From Spirochaetia bacterium (GTDB lineage: Bacteria; Spirochaetota; Spirochaetia; Treponematales; Breznakiellaceae), in NCBI GenBank assembly GCA_025997675.1, contig BNUX01000040.1, forward strand, positions 1 to 26,245: a stretch of 26,245 nt of DNA, in the 5' to 3' direction. How positions within the stretch are numbered: the stretch's first letter is position 1; each line of letters starts with the position of its first letter. Under the pieces are notes generated by a model. The model did not search any database, had not been told where the DNA came from, and saw nothing but the letters and a program-made list of their open reading frames with translations. This document shows, piece by piece, positions 1 to 6,463 of the stretch. Both the position numbers and the translations under genes were made by a program.

Positions 1-15
1 AAGTGTAATAAACTT

Positions 16-43
16 TTGACATGTTTACGGAATTTCTTATATA
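16..43 (+). promoter_or_regulatory. Sigma70-type promoter candidate
   Basis: A perfect TTGACA (16-21) is followed after 16 bp by TATATA (38-43); TATAAC at 40-45 with an 18-bp spacer is an alternative. Transcription would start near 50, just before the poly-C tract, and read towards the gene at 116. Prediction from consensus only. Confidence 0.55.
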
Positions 44-55
44 ACAACAAACTAA

Positions 56-70
56 CCCCCCCCCCCCCCC
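56..70. repeat. Homopolymer tract of 15 C
   Basis: Fifteen consecutive C residues lie between the promoter at 16-43 and the start codon at 116, so they would be in the first bases of the 5' UTR. Tracts of this length are prone to slippage during replication and could change promoter escape or translation of the downstream gene. The assembled length may itself be uncertain, since such tracts are hard to sequence. Confidence 0.9.
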
Positions 71-115
71 AGCAAGTGACCATTGCTTACTAAGTAACTG
101 CATAGGGGGCCGCCC

Positions 116-661
116 ATGAGCCGGCCCTATGGATTCATTCGCACCATCTACCGGGCCGCAGGGGAAATCCATGCCCAGCTTGTCGGCTCCGACTATAAAC
201 GAAAACACTGTGAGATGGCCCTGGCCAAACGGTTCAGCGGCGGCAGGTACGGCTGTGAGCAGAACGTAGCCCTGCCTTGTGTCATACCGGAAGCCGAATG
301 GAACTCTGTTTTCCCCAGGCCCCAAAGCATCAGGGCGGACTTTACCTTTTTTAACCGGCATGTCTTAGTCCGAATTGTCTTCTATAAACAGAGCATTTCG
401 GAAGGCTCCTGCCGCGATATGTGGCGGCGTATGTACGCCGCAGACATTCCCCTGGGACTCATCCTCAACTTTGGCAGACCGGTCTTTGAATACCGCCGGG
501 TAATGTATCGCCGCCGCCTGGCCCGGTGGCGGGAGGAACGCTGCTTGGGGTTAAGCTCCCCGGCGGCCTCATCAATGAAAAAAGGCCGGTTAGCGGCTTT
601 TTTATACGCTTCCGAACAACAGCCGTTGGCTGAGGGAGTTAATACCCGCCTGTATAGGTAG
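116..661 (+). CDS. Degenerate GxxExxY-type (PDDEXK_3-like) protein, possibly decaying
   Basis: The 181-residue frame starts at ATG 116 behind a G-rich element (105-109). Residues 7-131 follow the layout of the GxxExxY family: an N-terminal helix (IYRAAGEIHAQLVG), a VALP strand, an ADFTF strand with Asp75, then LGLILNFGRP near 113-122. Key residues are altered. The GxxExxY signature reads as GSDYKRKHC and the expected E-x-K after the Asp strand reads VRIV, so nuclease activity seems lost. The last 35-40 residues extend past the family's usual end and run through a terminator-like hairpin (578-603), suggesting the original stop was upstream or the gene is eroding. The family's role is not established. 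The assignment comes from motif layout alone, so an unrelated protein is possible. Confidence 0.55.
   Translation: MSRPYGFIRTIYRAAGEIHAQLVGSDYKRKHCEMALAKRFSGGRYGCEQNVALPCVIPEAEWNSVFPRPQSIRADFTFFNRHVLVRIVFYKQSISEGSCRDMWRRMYAADIPLGLILNFGRPVFEYRRVMYRRRLARWREERCLGLSSPAASSMKKGRLAAFLYASEQQPLAEGVNTRLYR
578..603 (+). terminator. Rho-independent terminator-like hairpin inside ORF 3' end
   Basis: A six-A run (578-583), then GCCG (585-588), a 5-nt loop, CGGC (594-597) and a six-T run (598-603) form a classical A/T-flanked terminator with one bulged G. It lies inside the last 30 codons of the frame starting at 116, which is unusual for an intact gene. Confidence 0.5.
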
Positions 662-728
662 GTAATTTCAAAGTGTGATTTCTGACCCGCGTAGAAGCAG
701 GGGGGGATCACTAAATAAAGGAGAAACC

Positions 729-2264
729 ATGAAGCGAATTAATCATGGTCTCATAGTAGGTCTTGCCGTACTCCTTTTGGCGGCAGTAACTTTCGTTGGG
801 TGCGAAAACCCCGAAGCCGCCGATGGCCTCCCAGGTGCGCCTGGTAAGGATGGTACGAATGGTACGAATGGTACGGGTACGAAGGGTGCGGATGGTAAGG
901 ATGCGGTATGGGCACCGCCTGCGAGTATACCGGTAGCAGAAGATGCTTCCGATATTGTGTATCTGTGGGAGAAAGGTGCGACTGCGGTGAGTGCAGGCGT
1001 ATTGCCTGGCAATAATATAATACCCACAGGGAAAACGTTGTATTTTGAGCAACCTTCCGCCGCTACTACACTAGCAAAGGACCTTATTGTTGATGGTACG
1101 CTGATTGTTTACGGCGATAATACAAATGGTATCGTAACCGCCGCCACCGGTGTTATTACCAGTAGCGCCACAACGCCAACCACTGCGGGTGCTATTGTTC
1201 TTCTAGAGGGCGGTAAGATTGATGCGAAGGTGGCCAATTCTGTCAAGGTAAAAAGCATTACCGTAGGTAACGATGGAATACTCCTTGCATCTACTGCTGC
1301 TGGTGCTACTATTGAGGCAGGGACAATCACCATAGAAAACGGCGGACAATTCAGCGTAACATATGCTCTCACCACCACTGATGGTATAAAGGCAACCGCA
1401 ATCACCGTGAACAATGGTGGTACATTCAGCCTTGGTCCTATTGCAACTGCGGGCGTGGTTAATGTCGGTACACTCACGGTGAATGGTACATTAGTTGGTA
1501 CTACAGGGGCTGCTCAGACACTTGTGGCCGGTACTGGTGTAGTTAAAGCCACTACCCTTAATGCAGGGTCTACCGGCGTGTTTCAAAGTGGACTTACTAC
1601 AGCAACGCAGGACTTTGCAGCTGCAGGTCTCACCGCCATTTATGCTAAGTTTAATAGAGTGGTCAGCACAGGCAACTTTGCATTGACTGCCAACACTACA
1701 CTGACCATCCCTGCCGGTAAGAGTTTTGATGTTAAACAGTTTAGCTTTACCGGTGGTAGTACTGGTACATTAGCGCTTACCTTGGCCGGCGGCGGAGATC
1801 TCATTGTTGGCACTACGGGGTTCTTAGTGAACAGTGGCACTACTGGTACTAATGACGCTACCGTAATACTTAAGAGTACTACTACTATCCATGCAGGCGG
1901 TATTACGCTTAAAGCTGCATCTTCTACAGTAGATGGTAAAGTTATAGTAGCAACTGGTCATGCCAGCAATGCCACTCTTAATCTTATTCCGGGATTGTTA
2001 ACAATCGGGTCGGGAGGTTCTGGTGGTGGTACTACACTTGATGGTGTTATCTTAACCTTTGGTGCCGGTAGCCAGGGAGTCGGTGATACAACAAATAACC
2101 CTATTAAGTCAAAGACAGCCTCAAATGGTACCGAGAGGGTTGTCTTTGCGAAAGGTAGTGAGGCAAAAACGGCTAAGTTGGCAGCAACCCTTCCTGCTGT
2201 TGCAGTAATAACAACTGCTGCTACTTACAAACCCGATTCAGCAGGGGCTTGGCAGACCCCATAA
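729..2264 (+). CDS. Surface lipoprotein with short collagen-like segment and repetitive beta-rich body
   Basis: The start is ATG 729 behind AAAGGAG (716-722); an upstream in-frame start at 675 would bury the signal peptide. The product has 511 residues. A hydrophobic signal (residues 8-24) ends in FVGC with Cys25, a relaxed spirochaete-style lipobox, so a lipid anchor is expected. Residues 33-59 hold Gly-X-Y triplets (GLPGAPGKDGTNGTNG), encoded by short GGTACGAAT-type DNA repeats. The remaining 450 residues are rich in Thr, Gly, Ala and Val with recurring G-T-L-x-V-x-G patterns, as in extended beta-helix or beta-solenoid proteins; no enzyme motif is visible. It uses more GGT/ACT/GTA codons and is less GC-rich than the housekeeping genes here. 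The likely location is the cell surface or periplasmic face of the outer membrane. A GC-rich hairpin follows the stop. Confidence 0.8.
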   Translation: MKRINHGLIVGLAVLLLAAVTFVGCENPEAADGLPGAPGKDGTNGTNGTGTKGADGKDAVWAPPASIPVAEDASDIVYLWEKGATAVSAGVLPGNNIIPTGKTLYFEQPSAATTLAKDLIVDGTLIVYGDNTNGIVTAATGVITSSATTPTTAGAIVLLEGGKIDAKVANSVKVKSITVGNDGILLASTAAGATIEAGTITIENGGQFSVTYALTTTDGIKATAITVNNGGTFSLGPIATAGVVNVGTLTVNGTLVGTTGAAQTLVAGTGVVKATTLNAGSTGVFQSGLTTATQDFAAAGLTAIYAKFNRVVSTGNFALTANTTLTIPAGKSFDVKQFSFTGGSTGTLALTLAGGGDLIVGTTGFLVNSGTTGTNDATVILKSTTTIHAGGITLKAASSTVDGKVIVATGHASNATLNLIPGLLTIGSGGSGGGTTLDGVILTFGAGSQGVGDTTNNPIKSKTASNGTERVVFAKGSEAKTAKLAATLPAVAVITTAATYKPDSAGAWQTP

Positions 2265-2301
2265 CCGTTACCCGCCGGCGGTATTCATAGCCGGCACTGG
2301 A

Positions 2302-2335
2302 TAACAGGGCGGGGGCTCAGGCTCCCGCCCTGTTA
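2302..2335 (+). terminator. Strong 12-bp hairpin after lipoprotein gene
   Basis: TAACAGGGCGGG (2302-2313) and CCCGCCCTGTTA (2324-2335) are perfect complements around a 10-nt loop, starting 37 nt after the lipoprotein stop. No T run follows, so it may act as a transcript-stabilising 3' end or need a factor to terminate. Confidence 0.6.
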
Positions 2336-2350
2336 ACCCTGCGATATAAA

Positions 2351-2465
2351 CGCGGCAGCCATATAGCTGTGCGTAGGCGGTGATGCCGGGACCCATAAAA
2401 AGGCCTGGTGGACCGGCCCCCTATCCCGGCACGAAACCCGGGGTACCCGTACCTTACGTGAAGGT
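2351..2465 (+). other. Structured non-coding region with three further hairpins
   Basis: There are three stems. CGC-G-GCAGC (2351-2359) pairs with GCTGTGCG (2366-2373). TGCCGGGA (2384-2391) pairs with TCCCGGCA (2424-2431) and encloses a nested GGCC/GGT : ACC/GGCC stem (2402-2418). ACCTT (2451-2455) pairs with AAGGT (2461-2465). No credible reading frame covers the stretch. It could be a small RNA, the leader of the 21-bp array or the gene at 2799, or remnants of terminators. No known riboswitch was recognised. Confidence 0.4.
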
Positions 2466-2521
2466 CCTTGGAACCCTCCTTTCGTAATTTACCCCTTTAT
2501 CAGATTAGTGGAGAAAAATCG

Positions 2522-2745
2522 TCCCGTGGTCAGGACGTGACCTCCCGTGGTCAGGAAGTGGCTTCCCGTGGTCAGGAAGTGACTTCCCGTGGTCAGGAAG
2601 TGGCTTCCTGTGGTCAGGAAGTGGCTTCCTGTGGTCAGGAAGTGGCTTCCCGTGGTCAGGAAGTGACTTCCTGTGGTCAGGAAGTGGCTTCCCGTGGTCA
2701 GGAAGTGGCTTCCTGTGGTCGGGACGTGGCTTCCTGTGGTGAGAA
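2522..2745. repeat. Tandem array of 21-bp repeats, about 10.5 units
   Basis: Ten full units run from 2522 to 2731, followed by a decayed partial unit. Each unit consists of TCCYGTGGTCAGG followed by AAGTGRCT. Almost all differences are transitions at two positions (C/T at unit position 4, G/A at position 19); the first and tenth units differ more (GGACGTG in place of GGAAGTG). GGAAG and CTTCC within and across units make a hairpin in every repeat, extended to CAGGAAG/CTTCCTG when position 4 is T. Because 21 is divisible by three, several frames on both strands stay open and encode heptapeptides such as SRGQEVA (plus) or HFLTTGS (minus). Those frames lack an ATG and a good ribosome binding site, so the array is read here as a DNA or RNA element. 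Confidence 0.9.
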
Positions 2746-2798
2746 CAGGCCATCTACAGGTGTAGACAGGCCGCACATTGTGTGCAAGGAGGACAGGT

Positions 2799-3467
2799 AT
2801 GTTGTTTTCGTTTTATCAAGCTTTACCGGATAGCATGTTAATGCTGTTTGTGGAAGGGATGATAGTGTTTTGTATGCTGCATGGACCCCGGCTCGCTATA
2901 CCGACACCGGTGATAGAGGCTCTGCAGGCGATTTTTGCCCCCTACAAGGTTGCCTTCCTAAAGGTGGCCGAGGATGGTAACTTCGGCAGTGGCGATGTAG
3001 CCGTGAAGGACGCAGCACGGGCCGCCCTCATAAGCGCCCTTGAGGAATTTATAGGCAATTGGGTCCGCCCGAACAAGAAATGGACGGCGGCAGACCTGAT
3101 CGATGCGGGGTTTCCCCGGGAGAGCGCCCCCGGCGGAGGGAAGATTGAAGCAAGCCCCATCATGAGCCTTGACGGAAAGCCCGGCGGATATATCAAGGCC
3201 CACAGCCGGTGTAGAGGCGTGGCCGGAACCGGTTTGGCAGACTTTGCCGATATTATTGAAGTCCTTTGGGACTATAAAAACGCGGACGGCACCTTTCCGG
3301 CGGCCAGAGAAATCCTCCACACCCATTGCGTTATCTCCTTTAGCGCCACCGCTTCCATCGAAGTCCCCTCCACGGATAAGACCCGGGAGATAGTCGTCTA
3401 CGGCCGCTATGTCAACCACACCGGCCCGGGCCCCTGGAGCGACCCGGTAACCATCGTGATTACCTAA
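2799..3467 (+). CDS. Unknown ~222-aa protein with FN3-like C-terminal strand motif
   Basis: ATG 2799 has AAGGAGG at 2787-2792; the alternative TTG at 2778 would overlap that site. The 222 residues show no signal peptide. A helical N-terminal half contains KDAARAALISALEEFIGNW, and the C-terminus reads YGRYVNHTGPGPWSDP, resembling the closing strand of fibronectin-III-like modules. The layout resembles a family of roughly 200-residue proteins of unknown function that I associate with Bacteroidota and spirochaetes, carrying a similar GRWVN..GPWS ending; that link is from memory. The gene follows the 21-bp array by about 55 bp, so the array may be in its leader. No catalytic motif is seen and no function is proposed. 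Confidence 0.75.
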   Translation: MLFSFYQALPDSMLMLFVEGMIVFCMLHGPRLAIPTPVIEALQAIFAPYKVAFLKVAEDGNFGSGDVAVKDAARAALISALEEFIGNWVRPNKKWTAADLIDAGFPRESAPGGGKIEASPIMSLDGKPGGYIKAHSRCRGVAGTGLADFADIIEVLWDYKNADGTFPAAREILHTHCVISFSATASIEVPSTDKTREIVVYGRYVNHTGPGPWSDPVTIVIT

Positions 3468-3493
3468 GGCACGGCGCCGCCCCTTGCGTGTGG

Positions 3494-3519
3494 TTGACGG
3501 GGGAGAATTGTGGTATAAT
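3494..3519 (+). promoter_or_regulatory. Extended -10 promoter for the PDDEXK gene
   Basis: TGGTATAAT (3511-3519) is a perfect extended -10 (TG at 3511-3512, TATAAT at 3514-3519). TTGACG (3494-3499) lies upstream, but the 14-bp spacer is short, so the extended -10 probably carries recognition. A GGGAGGAG ribosome binding site (3523-3530) precedes ATG 3537; the leader would be only about 11 nt. Confidence 0.6.
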
Positions 3520-3536
3520 GTAGGGAGGAGAACGCC

Positions 3537-4181
3537 ATGACCACGACGCAAGTACAGCCCGAAGCCCCGATGACCTATGAGCAGATCCGGGAAATGTTTC
3601 AGGATATAGGGCGGAGCCAGAAGGAGACGGACCGGATGCTGAAAGAGAACGCCCGGAGCCAGAAAGAAACAGACCTGAAATTCAAGGAAACAGAGCAGAT
3701 GATTAAAGAAGTAACCCGGAGCCAAAAAAAGACTGACCGGCAGATAAGCAATGTCAACAAGCAACTCGGCGGCATGGCCAACAGTGATGGGGATGCTGCA
3801 GAGGAGCTCTTCGCCACCTCATTGGAATCCAAAATGATGTTTGCCGGGCAGCACTTCGATGGCATAGATTTTAATGTCAAAAGGAAATCCGGAGGTCTCA
3901 GGGGAGAATTCGATATAGTCCTCTACAACTGCACTGCGGTGGCCATCGTTGAAGTGAAGAATAAGGCGTGTAAAGACGATTTGGAAAGCATGGTTACCAA
4001 AAAAGTACCGGTTTTCCGCACCCTCTTTCCCCAGTACCGGGACCATGCCATATACTTAGGCATCGGCAGTATGTCCTTCGATGACCGCGTCATTAAAAAA
4101 GCCCATGAACTGGGTATTGGTATACTCCGCCAAAAAGGCGATACCATCGAAGCCGATACCGACGCCGTCCGTGCCTATTGA
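3537..4181 (+). CDS. Coiled-coil plus PD-(D/E)XK nuclease-like protein
   Basis: The 214-residue product starts at ATG 3537 with a clear ribosome binding site. Residues 12-77 form a polar, heptad-rich helix built from repeats of RSQKETD (copies near 26, 40 and 61), likely a coiled coil for oligomerisation. Residues 84-200 look like a PD-(D/E)XK fold: a helix with Glu89/Glu90, GEFDIVLY with Asp126, and VEVKNK with Glu139 and Lys141, which are the expected catalytic spacing and residues. Similar proteins are usually annotated as DUF3782-type or uncharacterised coiled-coil proteins in cyanobacteria and spirochaetes. The true substrate is unknown. The catalytic residues seem intact, unlike those of the gene at 116. 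It is likely cytoplasmic, transcribed alone from its own promoter. Confidence 0.7.
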   Translation: MTTTQVQPEAPMTYEQIREMFQDIGRSQKETDRMLKENARSQKETDLKFKETEQMIKEVTRSQKKTDRQISNVNKQLGGMANSDGDAAEELFATSLESKMMFAGQHFDGIDFNVKRKSGGLRGEFDIVLYNCTAVAIVEVKNKACKDDLESMVTKKVPVFRTLFPQYRDHAIYLGIGSMSFDDRVIKKAHELGIGILRQKGDTIEADTDAVRAY

Positions 4182-4256
4182 TAAGGCCGGGGGGAAGGCC
4201 AAGCCCTATTGGGGGCCGGTCTTTTCCCTATGGCTCAGGACCGGTGGTTTGCAGGA

Positions 4257-4733
4257 TCAATAAATAAGGCTTGCCGCTAATGCCATTATCGCCTCTTTGC
4301 TTAAATCCCTATAACGAAAAGCGTAAAGGAACTCGTCTGCAATTTGATCGGTGAAATTAATTTTCTTTCCTTTCTTTGCCGCATGGTATGCAAGTACATG
4401 GACCAAAAAATGCAACGCAATTTTAGCGTTTATTAAATTCGCAACGCCATTCTGTCTTGAAAACGGATTAAGTTTGACTATCCAAAAGCATAGCAGGGCA
4501 GCTTCGTTTAGCTCGCCAAGAGTACACCCATCATAGAAAATGTGGAAATATATCCGGCGTTTCTCTATCCGTTCAAAAATATCCAATAAAACTTCCATGT
4601 TTGTAACTATATCATTTATACCCGTATCCTGTTCAAAGGATCGCAAGAAGCTACCGGTCCTAGCACACCAAATCTTTACCGTTGACTGATCAAGAGGTTC
4701 AAATTTGGGGAATTGATGGGGTTTATTTGGCAA
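4257..4733 (-). CDS. Unknown protein, second gene of a small minus-strand cassette
   Basis: The 158-residue frame begins at TTG 4733, immediately after the TAA (4736-4734) of the upstream 61-aa gene. Translation is probably coupled, as there is no clear Shine-Dalgarno site. An internal ATG at 4598 is possible but would drop 45 residues. The sequence is mostly helical, with a cysteine-containing FYDGCTLGELNEAALLCFW segment, and there is no signal peptide or motif I recognise. Base composition is more AT-rich than the flanking genes, hinting at acquisition. A toxin-antitoxin or regulatory pair with the upstream gene is possible from arrangement only. Confidence 0.55.
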   Translation of the reverse strand: MPNKPHQFPKFEPLDQSTVKIWCARTGSFLRSFEQDTGINDIVTNMEVLLDIFERIEKRRIYFHIFYDGCTLGELNEAALLCFWIVKLNPFSRQNGVANLINAKIALHFLVHVLAYHAAKKGKKINFTDQIADEFLYAFRYRDLSKEAIMALAASLIY

Positions 4734-4919
4734 TTACAAACCAGCTTTAGCAAGAGACTCCAAAACGGCACGTCCCTCGGGGGTGGATTTTAATACTTTG
4801 GAACCTTCCATGGCCGCATCCCAGATGGTTTCGTCTTCACCCCTGATACGTTCATTTTTGGGGTATACCCGGCTTACAAGGTATTTTTGGTATTCTTCAT
4901 CGCTAAATTTAATATCCAT
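4734..4919 (-). CDS. Small 61-aa protein, first gene of minus-strand cassette
   Basis: ATG 4919 is chosen over the TTG at 4940 because a near-consensus promoter (TTGACA, 18 bp, TAGAAT) ends 7 nt before it. That placement excludes the longer start and implies a leaderless mRNA. The product (MDIKFSDEEYQKYL...) is hydrophilic, with an acidic N-terminal half and a helical C-terminus (PEGRAVLESLAKAGL). No known domain is recognised. It is immediately followed by the 158-aa gene, without spacer, and is divergent from the ATPase at 5133. Its size and position recall antitoxins or small regulators, but nothing in the sequence proves this. Confidence 0.55.
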   Translation of the reverse strand: MDIKFSDEEYQKYLVSRVYPKNERIRGEDETIWDAAMEGSKVLKSTPEGRAVLESLAKAGL

Positions 4920-4926
4920 GATCCGT

Positions 4927-4956
4927 ATTCTAGACCGCAATAGTAGACTATGTCAA
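4927..4956 (-). promoter_or_regulatory. Leaderless promoter of the 61-aa gene
   Basis: On the minus strand TTGACA (4956-4951) and TAGAAT (4932-4927) are separated by 18 bp. Only 7 nt (4926-4920) lie between the -10 and ATG 4919, so transcription should begin at or within a base of the start codon. Confidence 0.65.
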
Positions 4957-5023
4957 GGCCGCCCTTTCCCTAATTTTGGAACTGGGTAGTATTGGGTGAG
5001 TGCAGGTTGCCATCTTCTAAAAC

Positions 5024-5087
5024 CGATATTTTTATCAAAATCAAAAAAATTCTCGCGATATTTTTATCAAAACTGACAAAAAACTCG
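5024..5087. repeat. Two tandem 32-bp operator-like repeats
   Basis: A perfect 17-nt sequence CGATATTTTTATCAAAA occurs at 5024-5040 and 5056-5072, 32 bp apart (three helical turns). The 15 bp after each copy are also similar and end in CTCG, giving a 32-bp imperfect tandem repeat. Each copy holds the inverted repeat GATA-TTTT-TATC. The repeats sit between the divergent promoters of the 61-aa gene and the ATPase gene, abutting the latter, where a dimeric regulator could bind cooperatively. The A/T tracts may also bend the DNA. Confidence 0.75.
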
Positions 5088-5115
5088 GTTTTAGACTTCC
5101 ATTTTTTCATCGCCC

Positions 5116-5126
5116 TATAGTATACT
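5116..5126 (+). promoter_or_regulatory. -10 element of the ATPase gene
   Basis: TATAGTATACT contains TATAGT (5116-5121) and TATACT (5121-5126). The second ends 6 nt before ATG 5133 and no Shine-Dalgarno is present, implying a leaderless transcript. No good -35 is seen, so activation may depend on a factor, perhaps at the adjacent 32-bp repeats. Confidence 0.5.
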
Positions 5127-5132
5127 GGCTGC

Positions 5133-6368
5133 ATGGCGCTTAAACGAACCGGGTATCCCGACAGAATTATCAATGCCTTTAAGCAAGTGTCCATTGTGGT
5201 GCTTTTGGGGGCACGGCAGGTGGGAAAGACCTCTATAATGGAAGGCTTTAGCCAGGACAAACAGGTCCTGACCCTTTACGGCCAGGACCCGGAAACCGCC
5301 CAGCTCTTCGAGAAATTGTCTCAACTGGAAAAATATCTCCAGGTATACCTTAACCCCCAGCTAAAGGGGTATCTCCTGGTGGACGAATTTCAGTACATCC
5401 CCGGGGTATCCACCATGTTAAAGCTCCTCACGGACAAGCACCGGGACCTGAAAATCCTCTGCTCGGGCAGTTCCTCCCTAGACATTCTGCAGCAGGTTGA
5501 GGAATCCCTGGCAGGCAGGGTACGGACATTGGAGGTGCTGTCCCTCTCTTTCTCCGAATACCTTTTTTTCAATGACCCCAAACTTGCGGCGCTCCATGAA
5601 ACCCTTGATATGGATACCGGGAGTTCCCCCCTTACCGCCCCCATCGAAGCCCTGTTTTCGGAATACCTGGTTTACGGCGGCCTGCCCCGTGGGGCGTTGA
5701 CTGCGGACCGGGAAGAAAAGATTCAGATACTGGATGACATTTATCAGACCTATTTATTGAAGGATATACGGAACTATATCTCCCAGGGTGATGTTGTGGC
5801 CTTCAATAAAATGCTGCGGCTCGTTTCTGCGCAAATAGGGAATCTGCTCAATGTGAATGAAGTAAGCCTGACATCCGGCCTGCCGCGGAAGACGTGCGAG
5901 GAGTATCTCTACATTCTTGAGCAGATGGGGATAATCAAATTGCTGGAACCTTACTTTGTCAATAAACGTAAGGCCATCAGCAAGATGAAAAAAGTCTACT
6001 TCTGCGATCTGGGGCTGCGGAACCTGATCGAAAAAAATTTCAACGACATCGAATACCGTCCCGACCGGGGGGCTCTCTTTGAAAACTACGCTATGCTTGA
6101 ACTCTGGCGAAACCGGGGCGCCGCCGGGGAACTGCAATTCTACCGGACTTCTGATGGCGTGGAGGTGGACTTTATCCTGAACCGGCTTTCAAAAAAGACG
6201 GCGGTGGAATGTAAGTTCAGTGCCTTTGCCAAGCCGGTAAGTTTAGCCGCCTTTAACCATTTCTGCGACGATGAAGCCATTGCGAACCGCTTTATCCTGA
6301 ACCGTACCCTCAACACCCTTCACCGGGACGCCAGGTTTCTGCCGGCATTCCTTGCGGACCGGATATGA
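5133..6368 (+). CDS. AAA ATPase with C-terminal DUF4143
   Basis: The 411-residue protein has an N-terminal P-loop (GARQVGKTS, residues 26-34), Walker B (GYLLVDEFQYI, Asp84-Glu85) and an ILCSGSSS sensor strand. DUF4143 follows, with the EYLVYGGLPR signature near 180, a winged-helix-like middle and a nuclease-like C-terminus (VEVDFIL ... TAVECKF, residues ~345-362). Length and order match the AAA_14/DUF4143 family, common in bacteria with many accessory genes; its physiological role is not established. It is cytoplasmic. The first ATG in frame (5133) lies just 6 nt after the -10 box. It is divergent from the 61/158-aa cassette and shares the operator-like repeats with it. Confidence 0.9.
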   Translation: MALKRTGYPDRIINAFKQVSIVVLLGARQVGKTSIMEGFSQDKQVLTLYGQDPETAQLFEKLSQLEKYLQVYLNPQLKGYLLVDEFQYIPGVSTMLKLLTDKHRDLKILCSGSSSLDILQQVEESLAGRVRTLEVLSLSFSEYLFFNDPKLAALHETLDMDTGSSPLTAPIEALFSEYLVYGGLPRGALTADREEKIQILDDIYQTYLLKDIRNYISQGDVVAFNKMLRLVSAQIGNLLNVNEVSLTSGLPRKTCEEYLYILEQMGIIKLLEPYFVNKRKAISKMKKVYFCDLGLRNLIEKNFNDIEYRPDRGALFENYAMLELWRNRGAAGELQFYRTSDGVEVDFILNRLSKKTAVECKFSAFAKPVSLAAFNHFCDDEAIANRFILNRTLNTLHRDARFLPAFLADRI

Positions 6369-6394
6369 CCGCAGGCAAATCCTGCCCCAATCAC

Positions 6395-6425
6395 TTGACA
6401 CAATCCCCCTTTTACATTATATAAT
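6395..6425 (+). promoter_or_regulatory. cysK promoter
   Basis: A perfect TTGACA (6395-6400) precedes TATAAT (6420-6425, 19-bp spacer) or TTATAT (6418-6423, 17 bp). The leader of about 30 nt ends in AGGAGGT (6453-6459) ahead of ATG 6464. No T-box or other leader structure is visible. Confidence 0.7.
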
Positions 6426-6463
6426 ACCTATATAAATACTATGAATAAACCCAGGAGGTTACT

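Noticed and set aside
2522..2745. CRISPR-like array
   Set aside because: The units are directly joined with no unique spacers and no cas genes are present.
2468..2833. 121-aa frame through the 21-bp repeats and its two minus-strand counterparts
   Set aside because: They begin at TTG or GTG without a ribosome binding site, stay open only because the period is divisible by three, and the plus frame overlaps the well-supported gene at 2799.
6371..6385. Terminator after the DUF4143 ATPase
   Set aside because: GCAGG/CCTGC is only a 5-bp stem without a T run.
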